Assembly (NCBI RefSeq): GCF_018129405.1
Contig: NZ_JAFCLP010000001.1
Span: 434,001 to 498,000, forward strand
Reading direction: 5' to 3'
Length of the DNA stretch: 64,000 nucleotides
Source of the DNA: Bradyrhizobium iriomotense
Lineage (GTDB): Bacteria > Pseudomonadota > Alphaproteobacteria > Rhizobiales > Xanthobacteraceae
Shown piece by piece: positions 24,716 to 31,616 of the stretch. Positions within the stretch are counted from its first letter, which is position 1. Every line of letters begins with the position of its first letter. The notes under the pieces were generated by a model. It was not told the DNA's origin. It saw nothing but the letters and a program-made list of their open reading frames with translations, and ran no database searches. Made by a program: the position numbers and the translations under genes.

Positions 24716-25726
24716 CTAGCGTAGCCAGTCCTTGATCTGCCGCTTCACTTCCGCGGTCGAGATACCGTAGCGGTCATGCAGCGTCGGCAGCGCGCCGGCG
24801 GCGAGAAACTCGTCGGGCAGCCCGATCTGCCGGAATGCTGGATGAACGCCCGAGCGCATCAGCAGCGTCGCCACGGCTTCGCCGAGGCCGCCGATCACGG
24901 TGTGGTTCTCCGCGACGACGACCAGGCGGCCCAGCTTGCCTGCTTCGCGCAGGATCGCCTCGGTGTCGAGCGGCTTGATCGTCGGAACGTGCAAGACAGC
25001 TGCGTTGACGCGGTCATCCGACAAGGCCCGGGCTGCCTCCAGCGCGCGCATGGTCATGATGCCCGAGGAGATGATGAGGACGTCGCCGCCGTCGCGCAGA
25101 AGCGCGGCCTTGCCGAGCTCGAACCGGTAATTGTATTCGTCGAGCACCAGCGGCACCTGTCCGCGCAGCAAGCGCATATAGACCGGTCCGCGATGCGCAG
25201 CGATCGCCGGCACGATCTGCTCGATCTCGTGCGCATCGCAGGGGTCGATGACCGTCATGTTCGGCATCGCGCGGAACAGCGCGAGGTCCTCGGCCGCCTG
25301 GTGGCTGGGCCCATAGCCCGAGGTCAGGCCGGGCAGCGCGCAGGCGATCTTCACGTTGCGGTCTTCCTCGGCGATGGTCTGATGGATGAAGTCGTACGCC
25401 CGCCGCGAGGCGAACACCGCATAGGTGGTCGCGAACGGCATGAAGCCTTCAGCGGCGAGCCCCGAGGCTGCGCCGAACAGGAGCTGCTCGGCCATGCCCA
25501 TCTGGTAATAACGATCGGGGAAGGCCTGCGCGAAGATGTGCAGATCGGTGTATTTGCCGAGATCGGCGGTCATGCCGACCACGTCCTCGCGGCTGCGCGC
25601 GAGCTCGACGAGCGCATGGCCGAAGGGGGCTGGCCTGGTGCGCTGACCTTCCGCCGCGATCGAGGCGATCATGGCCGAGGTGGTCAGGCGCGGCTTTGCC
25701 GAAGGGGTCGATCCGGCGGTGGTCAT
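24716..25726 (-). CDS. Transketolase C-terminal subunit
   Basis: A 336-residue protein equal to the pyrimidine-binding and C-terminal domains of transketolase. The thiamine-diphosphate glutamate region is YYQMGMAEQLLFGAASGLAAEG, followed by GPSHQAAEDLALFRAMPNMTVI and a C-terminal domain with VVVAENHTVIGGLG. It pairs with the N-terminal subunit encoded just upstream to form a two-chain transketolase-type enzyme. The ATG at 25726 overlaps the stop of the partner gene (ATGA). Such split enzymes often act on unusual sugars; the substrate is unknown here. Confidence 0.92.
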   Translation of the reverse strand: MTTAGSTPSAKPRLTTSAMIASIAAEGQRTRPAPFGHALVELARSREDVVGMTADLGKYTDLHIFAQAFPDRYYQMGMAEQLLFGAASGLAAEGFMPFATTYAVFASRRAYDFIHQTIAEEDRNVKIACALPGLTSGYGPSHQAAEDLALFRAMPNMTVIDPCDAHEIEQIVPAIAAHRGPVYMRLLRGQVPLVLDEYNYRFELGKAALLRDGGDVLIISSGIMTMRALEAARALSDDRVNAAVLHVPTIKPLDTEAILREAGKLGRLVVVAENHTVIGGLGEAVATLLMRSGVHPAFRQIGLPDEFLAAGALPTLHDRYGISTAEVKRQIKDWLR

Positions 25727-26568
25727 GGCTGGTCTCCCGCGTTCAGTGCAGACAGGGCGAGCTGCCATTCATGCGGCTCGACGCGAATGAAATGGTTCTT
25801 CTCACGCTGCTCCAGGAAGGGAACGCCCTTGCCCATCAAGGTGTCGGCGACGATCATGCGCGGCTTCGGCTCGGCATATGCCATCGCTGCATCGAAGGCG
25901 CCCACCACCGCATCGAGATCGTTGCCGTCGACGCGCTGCACGAACCAGCCGAAGGCTTCAAGCTTGTCGACCAGCGGCTCGAACCCCAGCATCTGCTTGG
26001 ACGGACCGTCGGCCTGCTGATTGTTGACGTCGACGATCGCGATCAGATTGTCGAGCTTGTGATGGGCCGCCGACATGATGGCTTCCCATTTCGAGCCCTC
26101 GTCGAGCTCGCCATCCGAGAACAGGGTGAAGATGCGCGCCGCCGAGTTCTTCCGCTTCAGCCCGAGCGCCATGCCGACGGCAATGCCGAGGCCAAGGCCG
26201 AGCGAGCCGCCGGATATCTCCATGCCCGGCGTATAGGAGGCCATGCCCGACATCGGCAGACGGCTGTCGTCGAAGCCGTAGGTTTCCAGTTCCGACTCGG
26301 GAATGATTCCGGCCTCGATCAGGGCGGCATAGAGCGCGATCGCATAGTGTCCGTTCGACAGCAGAAAGCGGTCGCGGCCTTCCCAGGCCGGATCTTCGGC
26401 GCGAAAGCGCATCGCGTGGAAATAGGCCACCGCGAGCACGTCGGCAATGTCGAGCGCCTGGGCAATGTAACCCTGGCCCTGAACCTCGCCCATCAGCAGC
26501 GCGTTGCGGCGGATGTTGCGGGCGCGCTGCGCCAGCGTCGGCGCGTTTGCGAGTGTCGGTGTTGCCAT
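25723..26568 (-). CDS. Transketolase N-terminal subunit
   Basis: A 281-residue protein equal to the diphosphate-binding half of transketolase. GHYAIALYAALIEAG, GSLGLGLGIAVGMALGLKRK and SDGELDEGSKWEAIMSAAHH are the thiamine-diphosphate and metal-binding pieces (GDG-type motif seen as SDGELDEG with later NNQQADGP). The partner half follows with overlapping codons. It lies 17 bases behind the SDR gene, so SDR, transketolase and transporter probably form one transcript of five genes. The ATG at 26568 begins MATPTLANAPTLAQRAR. Confidence 0.93.
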   Translation of the reverse strand: MATPTLANAPTLAQRARNIRRNALLMGEVQGQGYIAQALDIADVLAVAYFHAMRFRAEDPAWEGRDRFLLSNGHYAIALYAALIEAGIIPESELETYGFDDSRLPMSGMASYTPGMEISGGSLGLGLGIAVGMALGLKRKNSAARIFTLFSDGELDEGSKWEAIMSAAHHKLDNLIAIVDVNNQQADGPSKQMLGFEPLVDKLEAFGWFVQRVDGNDLDAVVGAFDAAMAYAEPKPRMIVADTLMGKGVPFLEQREKNHFIRVEPHEWQLALSALNAGDQP

Positions 26569-26585
26569 GTGTCTCGCCTCCTCGC

Positions 26586-27347
26586 TCAGTGGATCAGCAT
26601 GCCGCCGTTGACGTCGATGACCGCGCCGGTGACGTAGGCCGACAGGTCCGAGGCGAGAAAGGTGTAGATTCCGGCGACGTCGGCGGCCTCGCCGAGCCGG
26701 CCGAGCGGTATGCCCTCGAGGATCTTCGTCCGCATTTCGTCGGTGAGCTTGCCCGCGGTGATGTCGGTGCCGATCAGGCCGGGCGTCACGCAGTTGACGC
26801 GGATGCCGTCGGGCCCGAACTCGCGGGCCATCGCCTTGGCGAGCCCGAGCACGCCGGCTTTGGCCGCCGAATAATGCGGCCCGCCGAAGATGCCGCCGCC
26901 GCGCTGGGCGGAGACGGACGACATGCACGCGATCGATCCGCTCTTGCGCTTCTGCATGTGCGGGATCACGGCCTGCGACAGGAACAGGATGCCCTTGAGG
27001 TTGACATCCTGGATGCGGTCCCAATCTCCCGGCGTGATGTCGAGAAGCTTCACCGGCTGGGTGACGCCGGCATTGTTGATGAGGATGTCGATCTGGCCGA
27101 ATTTCGCGACGACCGCTTCAACGGCCTTGATGCAGGCCTGCTTGTCCGTGACGTTGCAGGCAAGGCCAAGATGCGGCTCGCCAGTGCTGGAATCGAGCCC
27201 CCGCGCAGCGGCTTCCGCGGCCGAGCCGTCGATGTCCAGAATGGCGACCCGGGCGCCTTCGGCCGCAAAGCGGCGGGCCGTTGCGAGGCCGATGCCCCGC
27301 GGCGAGGCCGCCCCGGTGATGATGGCTGTCTTGCCGCGTAGCAGCAT
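26586..27347 (-). CDS. Short-chain dehydrogenase/reductase of the TRAP-transketolase operon
   Basis: A 253-residue classical SDR. The cofactor motif is TGAASPRGIGLATA, with aspartate DID after the second strand (NAD preference is likely). NNAG is present, the catalytic serine lies in MSSVSAQRGGG, and the Tyr and Lys stand in HYSAAKAGVLG. FabG-like polyol or sugar dehydrogenases share this layout. It is the first gene of the minus operon, divergent from a LysR gene, and likely oxidises the imported substrate before the transketolase step. The ATG at 27347 puts the first strand immediately at the N terminus. Confidence 0.92.
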   Translation of the reverse strand: MLLRGKTAIITGAASPRGIGLATARRFAAEGARVAILDIDGSAAEAAARGLDSSTGEPHLGLACNVTDKQACIKAVEAVVAKFGQIDILINNAGVTQPVKLLDITPGDWDRIQDVNLKGILFLSQAVIPHMQKRKSGSIACMSSVSAQRGGGIFGGPHYSAAKAGVLGLAKAMAREFGPDGIRVNCVTPGLIGTDITAGKLTDEMRTKILEGIPLGRLGEAADVAGIYTFLASDLSAYVTGAVIDVNGGMLIH

Positions 27348-27455
27348 TGTGATCCTCCCTGAATGGCTGTTGCCGGAAATGACGGCGCCGGCGTTCTTGC
27401 CCCGTTGATTATGCTCCTGTCCCGTTTCCCACAAACGCGCTGTTGTCTTGCATAG

Positions 27456-27470
27456 GTGAATTTGGTTCAC
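27456..27470. promoter_or_regulatory. LysR box candidate (T-N11-A)
   Basis: GTGAA-TTTGG-TTCAC is a perfect inverted repeat and contains the T-N11-A core typical of LysR-type operators. It sits eight bases before the LysR start and about 110 bases before the divergent SDR start. Confidence 0.6.
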
Positions 27471-27477
27471 TCATTGG

Positions 27478-28368
27478 ATGCTGCTGTCGAGTATCCCGAT
27501 ATCCTCCATCCGCGCGTTCGAGGCGGCCGCCCGCACCGGCTCGTTCCGGGCCGCGGCGAACGAGCTTCATTTGACGCCGAGCGCGGTGAGCCATGCCATC
27601 CGCAAGCTCGAAAGCGCGATGGGCACGATATTGTTCGAACGGAGCGCCCGCGCCGTCCGCCTGACGCCGGCGGGCGAGAACCTAATGCGCCATGCCGGCG
27701 CCGCCTTCGACAATCTACGCCGCGGGATCGAAGAGGTCGCGGGCCGCGGCCCGCAATTGCTGAGGGTGCACTGCGCGCCGAGCTTTGCCGCGCAGTGGCT
27801 CGCCCCGCGTCTTGCCCGTTTCATGGCCGCAGAGCCCCGGCTCGAGGTCCGGCTCGCCGCCAGCACGGAATATGCCCGCTTCAGCAACGATGATTTCGAC
27901 ATCGACATCGTGTACGGACAACCGAGAGCCGAGGGAGTCGAGATCATCCCGCTCGGCGAGGAGACCGTGACGCCGCTCTGCACGCCCGAGCTCGCGAAGA
28001 AGATTCGCAAGCCGAAGGACCTGCTCGACCAGGTGCTGATCCGCTCGGAAGTGAAGCAGGTGCAGTGGCATCAATGGTTCACCGCCAACGGCCTTGAAGC
28101 GCCGGCGATCCACGGCATGCGCTTCGATCGCAGCTTCCTGGCGATCGCGATGGCGTCGAGCGGCCTCGGCGTGACGCTGGAATCAACGCGGCTTGCCGAA
28201 CGCGAGATCGCGACGAAGCGGCTGGTCGCGCCGCTCGCCGGACGCTCGGTCGACATCCGTTATGTCGGCCATCATCTCGTTTTTCCACGCGCAAGCCAGC
28301 AGCGTCGACCGATCCGCGTTTTTGCCGAGTGGATCACGCGTGAGCTTGCGGCGGGCGGCTCAGCTTGA
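27478..28368 (+). CDS. LysR-family regulator, GcvA-like
   Basis: A 296-residue LysR-type regulator. The N-terminal helix-turn-helix (residues 8-65) reads SIRAFEAAARTGSFRAAANE, then LTPSAVSHAIRKLE, with the variant common to GcvA-like proteins. The effector domain follows, with PSFAAQWLAPRLARF and DIDIVYGQ, again typical of the GcvA/AmpR branch. It is divergent from the SDR-transketolase-TRAP operon and is the natural candidate regulator for it. The start at 27478 is an ATG placed just after a T-N11-A inverted repeat. Confidence 0.93.
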   Translation: MLLSSIPISSIRAFEAAARTGSFRAAANELHLTPSAVSHAIRKLESAMGTILFERSARAVRLTPAGENLMRHAGAAFDNLRRGIEEVAGRGPQLLRVHCAPSFAAQWLAPRLARFMAAEPRLEVRLAASTEYARFSNDDFDIDIVYGQPRAEGVEIIPLGEETVTPLCTPELAKKIRKPKDLLDQVLIRSEVKQVQWHQWFTANGLEAPAIHGMRFDRSFLAIAMASSGLGVTLESTRLAEREIATKRLVAPLAGRSVDIRYVGHHLVFPRASQQRRPIRVFAEWITRELAAGGSA

Positions 28369-28413
28369 TCCGGTCCGGTCGCCTCGACGAAAGGTCGGCT
28401 CTGGTTTCAACAC

Positions 28414-29241
28414 CTAGCGCGTCCCGCACCGGCAGCGCTCGTAATCGGCGGGATCGTGGCTGTTGACGATCCCCACGCGGTCGCCGTGATCGCGCTTCAG
28501 CGCGCGTAGCCGCTCCTGATTGGCGATCCGCATGCTCCGATCCATGTCGCCGCGGCGCTGGAAGTAGCCGAGCATCAAGGGCACGCGCGGCGATGCGTCG
28601 AGCTGGGCGTGGTGGAAATAGCTGTCGCCGGCATGCAGCAGCCATGTGTCGCCCGAGCGCACCGCGACGCCGCAATGGCCGAGCGTGTGGCCGGCGAGCG
28701 GGATCATGAGGATATCTGCTTCCTTGTCGCCGAGCGCGCGCACGCCCTTGAAGCCGAACCAGTCCTCGCCGGCTTCGCCGTAGAATGACCAGCGCGGTCC
28801 ATGGCTCCACTGCCCGGTGACGTAGCGCCCCTCCGGCGGCGCGGGCTTGCGCAGCACCGCCATGTCGTATTCGGCGCGATGGACGTGGATCGCAGCGTGC
28901 GGGAAGTCGGGCACCCCGCCGGCATGATCGCGGTCGAGATGCGTCAGCAGCACGTGACGGACGTCCTTGGGCGAGTAGCCGAGCGCCTTCACCTGCTGCA
29001 CCGCCGTCTCCGCGGGATCGAGTTTTGGCGCGGTCTGACGCACCCATCGCCGTCCTAGCCGCTCGGGAGTCGCGATATCGCCAAGGCCGATGCCGGTGTC
29101 GACCAGAGCAAGCCCGTCATTGGTCTCGACCAGCAGGCAATGGCAGACCATGCGGGCACGCTGGAACAGGCTGCCGGTGCCGTTCACCAGGCGGCGGCCG
29201 ACTGGGCACATCGTGCCGGTGTTGAGATGGTGGATTTTCAT
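28414..29241 (-). CDS. Metallo-beta-lactamase-fold hydrolase, lactonase-like
   Basis: A 275-residue MBL-fold protein. Metal-site pieces are LTHLDRDHAGGV (an HxDxDH variant of the usual HxHxDH), GHTLGHCGV and LHAGDSYFHH with the bridging aspartate, and SHDP at the end. The length and spacing resemble quorum-quenching lactonases and related esterases, but the second histidine of the first motif is an aspartate, seen in other MBL branches, so substrate is left open. It begins at 29241 (MKIHHLNTGTM). A LysR gene is divergently encoded and probably controls it. Confidence 0.88.
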   Translation of the reverse strand: MKIHHLNTGTMCPVGRRLVNGTGSLFQRARMVCHCLLVETNDGLALVDTGIGLGDIATPERLGRRWVRQTAPKLDPAETAVQQVKALGYSPKDVRHVLLTHLDRDHAGGVPDFPHAAIHVHRAEYDMAVLRKPAPPEGRYVTGQWSHGPRWSFYGEAGEDWFGFKGVRALGDKEADILMIPLAGHTLGHCGVAVRSGDTWLLHAGDSYFHHAQLDASPRVPLMLGYFQRRGDMDRSMRIANQERLRALKRDHGDRVGIVNSHDPADYERCRCGTR

Positions 29242-29287
29242 GGTGACCCTCGCCTGTTGTGACAGGAGGGTTCTTGCCACCACGCAA

Positions 29288-29339
29288 TCCATAGGTAAAA
29301 TATCGAATATTGATATTATCTCTAGGTATATCCTATGGA
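29288..29339. promoter_or_regulatory. Nested inverted repeats between the MBL and lysR genes
   Basis: The outer arms TCCATAGG (29288-29295) and CCTATGGA (29332-29339) are perfectly complementary, as are the inner arms AATATC (29299-29304) and GATATT (29312-29317). The right outer arm covers the lysR start codon. The region is AT-rich and suits a LysR-type dual operator. Confidence 0.6.
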
Positions 29340-30174
29340 CATCCGCGAGCTTCGCTATTTCGCCGCCGTCTACCGCGAGCGCAATCTGACTGCGGCGGCG
29401 CGCGCCTGCTTCGTGTCGCAGCCGTCGATCTCGACCGCGATCACCAATCTCGAAGCCGAGCTCGGCACCACGCTGTTCATCCGGCACAAGAAGGGCGTCG
29501 CGCCCACCGCCTCGGCCGAGCAGTTTCACACCCTCGCCCGCCGCATCATCGACGAGGCCGATGCCGCGCGCAGCCTGTTCAGGAAGCCGGCAACAAAGTC
29601 CACGGTAACCTTGGGCCTGATGCGCACGCTCGACGTGCCCCGGACGATCGCGCTCTTGAAGCCGCTGACGGCGCGCAGCGATATCGCGCTTCGCCTCGTC
29701 GGCAGCGACGAGCGCGCCGACGCGCGGATCATCGCGAAGACCATGCTGCGCGACGACGAGCATTTCGTCGCGCTGTGGAGCGAGCGCTATGTCGCGGCGC
29801 TGCCGCCGGCGCATCCGCTGACACTGAAGGACAAGCTCCGTGCCGCCGATCTCGCCGACGTGCCCCTGATCGACCGCTGCCATTGCGAACAGAGCGCATT
29901 CTTCGGCCGCAAGGCACAGCGGCGCCAGACCGCCGCGATCGCGCAATCGGAGGACTGGGCGATGGCGCTCGTCGCAGCCGGCGTCGGCGTCGCCATAGTC
30001 CCGGAAGGCGTGGCGAAGGGCAATCCTGATGTCGCGATCAGAGAGATCGAGGTCAAGGTCAGGCGCGAGGTCGGGCTGGCCTATCGCGCATCAGCGCCGT
30101 TGGCGGATGCGCTGAAGGAGTTTGTCGGCAAGCTGCAGAAGCAGAAGCGAGGACGGACCGCGCTCCGGTATTGA
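29335..30174 (+). CDS. LysR-family regulator, divergent to the MBL gene
   Basis: A 279-residue LysR-type regulator. The helix-turn-helix region reads LRYFAAVYRERNLTAAARAC followed by VSQPSISTAITNLEAELG. The effector domain is somewhat short and contains CHCEQSAFFGRK and a long closing segment SEDWAMALVAAGVGVAIVPEG. It starts at 29335 inside an inverted repeat and is divergent from the MBL-fold hydrolase, which is its most likely target. Only eight bases separate its stop from the converging zinc-ribbon gene. Confidence 0.92.
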   Translation: MDIRELRYFAAVYRERNLTAAARACFVSQPSISTAITNLEAELGTTLFIRHKKGVAPTASAEQFHTLARRIIDEADAARSLFRKPATKSTVTLGLMRTLDVPRTIALLKPLTARSDIALRLVGSDERADARIIAKTMLRDDEHFVALWSERYVAALPPAHPLTLKDKLRAADLADVPLIDRCHCEQSAFFGRKAQRRQTAAIAQSEDWAMALVAAGVGVAIVPEGVAKGNPDVAIREIEVKVRREVGLAYRASAPLADALKEFVGKLQKQKRGRTALRY

Positions 30175-30182
30175 CCGTTCAC

Positions 30183-30947
30183 CTATCCGAGCAAGCCCTT
30201 CAAGCCGGCGTAGATGGAGCCGACGGCGGTCGCGGCGACGCCGGCCAGCGGCCCGACGGTCTGCATCAGGTCCTGGATCAAGCGGGCGCGACGGCGCAGC
30301 TGTTCCTCGCCGACATGTTGTCCGAGCAGGCGCGCCACGCGGAAGGCGAACGCATTCGGCTTGCCGCCGTGCGCGAGCACCCGCGGCAGGACCTGGAAGA
30401 TCAGCACGCTCAGGATGTTGCCGGAGACGAAGGCGAGCAGGATGCTGGCGCCATATTCGAATACTTCCCGCCATTCGATCCAGACCGTCGGCAGTATCGG
30501 AACATGATCGTGAATCCCGGTCACCGTCAGCATCGCCAGAATGCTGGCGCTCGCCCCCAGGAACGCCAGCAGGAAGGCGCCCATCGCCGAAACCCTGTGC
30601 AGGGGATAGGCCACGAAGCCGAACAGCAGCGGGACGACGATCGACGCGATCCGGAGCGGAATCGGAGACAGGTTGAAGGTGATCGTCACGAGGATATGCG
30701 CTGCGGTCAGCAGCACCGCCGGAATGACGACGTACAGCACCGCATGCGTTCCGAAATAGCGCAGCGGATTATTGTATCGCTCGAGACGGACATTGACGCG
30801 ATCGAGATCGCGCCTCAGCTTGTCGAGATCGGCAACGAGCTCGTCGATCTCGAGAAGGGTCGGCCGCACGACCCGCAGGTCCCGCGAGCAATGCTTGCAC
30901 GCGATGGCCTCGTCCTTGATCGTCTCGGCGCAAAACGGGCATTCCAT
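30183..30947 (-). CDS. Zinc-ribbon membrane protein of the CHAT operon
   Basis: A 254-residue protein with three parts. Residues 1-25 form a zinc ribbon (MECPFCAETIKDEAIACKHC: two CxxC pairs). Residues 30-60 are a charged coiled-coil stretch (LEIDELVADLDKLRRDLDRV). Then come four hydrophobic segments (about 66-90, 100-120, 121-143 and 163-190) and a basic C-terminal region of about 60 residues. The ribbon presumably lies in the cytoplasm. It starts two bases after the stop of the second zinc-ribbon gene, so it is the last gene of the four-gene unit headed by the CHAT protein. I do not recognise a named family beyond the ribbon. Confidence 0.8.
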   Translation of the reverse strand: MECPFCAETIKDEAIACKHCSRDLRVVRPTLLEIDELVADLDKLRRDLDRVNVRLERYNNPLRYFGTHAVLYVVIPAVLLTAAHILVTITFNLSPIPLRIASIVVPLLFGFVAYPLHRVSAMGAFLLAFLGASASILAMLTVTGIHDHVPILPTVWIEWREVFEYGASILLAFVSGNILSVLIFQVLPRVLAHGGKPNAFAFRVARLLGQHVGEEQLRRRARLIQDLMQTVGPLAGVAATAVGSIYAGLKGLLG

Positions 30948-30949
30948 CG

Positions 30950-31144
30950 CTAGCGCGACTTCCTCCGCTTCATGATGGCCTCGACCTCGTCTCTGGCCCG
31001 CCTCAATTCATCACGCAGCTCGTCGCGCTTGCGCAGGAGATCGTCGCGCTCCGCAATCAGCGTGGCGGGAACGGCGATATCGCGCGCGCAGGACGCGCAA
31101 ACCAGCGCCCCCTCCTGGTTGCCGGACCGGCAGTAAGGACACAT
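30950..31144 (-). CDS. 64-residue zinc-ribbon coiled-coil protein
   Basis: A very short protein. Residues 1-20 form a zinc ribbon (MCPYCRSGNQEGALVCASC), and residues 29-60 are a highly charged helix (AERDDLLRKRDELRDELRRA and on) with the look of a coiled coil. Both parts echo the N terminus of the next gene in the operon, so the two products could bind the same partner or each other. The ATG shares its bases with the stop of the preceding gene (TGATG), which indicates coupled translation. It is easily missed because a longer frame runs through it from upstream. Confidence 0.75.
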   Translation of the reverse strand: MCPYCRSGNQEGALVCASCARDIAVPATLIAERDDLLRKRDELRDELRRARDEVEAIMKRRKSR

Positions 31145-31587
31145 CACCTGGGTGCAACCTTCAGCGTGAAGACGGTCGTGCCCGGCCGACCATCGCTGTC
31201 CTTGATGTCGACGCGCACCGTGTATTCGCCCGGCGGCAGTTCCGCGTCCTGCATGTCGATGCCGTCGGCCTTCACGAAGGGCTTGACCCGAGAGGTCAGG
31301 TCGACATTCGGCGTCCTGAGGAAGATCACCTTGACCGAGTCCGTGTCGATCTTCGCGCCTCCATACGACTGGAATTTCAAGACCAGCGGCAGAGGTGAGC
31401 TCGCTGCGCCGCCCGGCGAGACGAACTCGACCTTGGGACCACGCATGATGCCGCGCTGGTCGACGGCAATCGCTCCCTTCGGGGGTGGCAGCTTCGCTTC
31501 CTCTTCCGTGATCAATTGCGCGGCGCGGGATGATCCCGCGTACAGCAAACCTGCAGCCACGACGCCCAGCAAGACATTCCGCTTCAT
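31144..31587 (-). CDS. Small exported beta-rich protein of the CHAT operon
   Basis: A 147-residue protein with a signal peptide (MKRNVLLGVVAAGLLYAGSS, cleavage near SRAAQ). The mature part has a Pro-rich lead (AKLPPPKGAI) and then a pattern of alternating strands. GPKVEFVSPGGAASSPLPLV opens it, and the close LPPGEYTVRVDIKDSDGRPG resembles an Ig-like or C2-type beta sandwich. It is expected in the periplasm, as is the CHAT protein encoded 29 bases upstream, so it could be a partner or substrate. No named family recognised. Confidence 0.8.
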   Translation of the reverse strand: MKRNVLLGVVAAGLLYAGSSRAAQLITEEEAKLPPPKGAIAVDQRGIMRGPKVEFVSPGGAASSPLPLVLKFQSYGGAKIDTDSVKVIFLRTPNVDLTSRVKPFVKADGIDMQDAELPPGEYTVRVDIKDSDGRPGTTVFTLKVAPR

Positions 31588-31616
31588 TATCCGTGCCCCC
31601 CTTCCCTCGCCACCCG

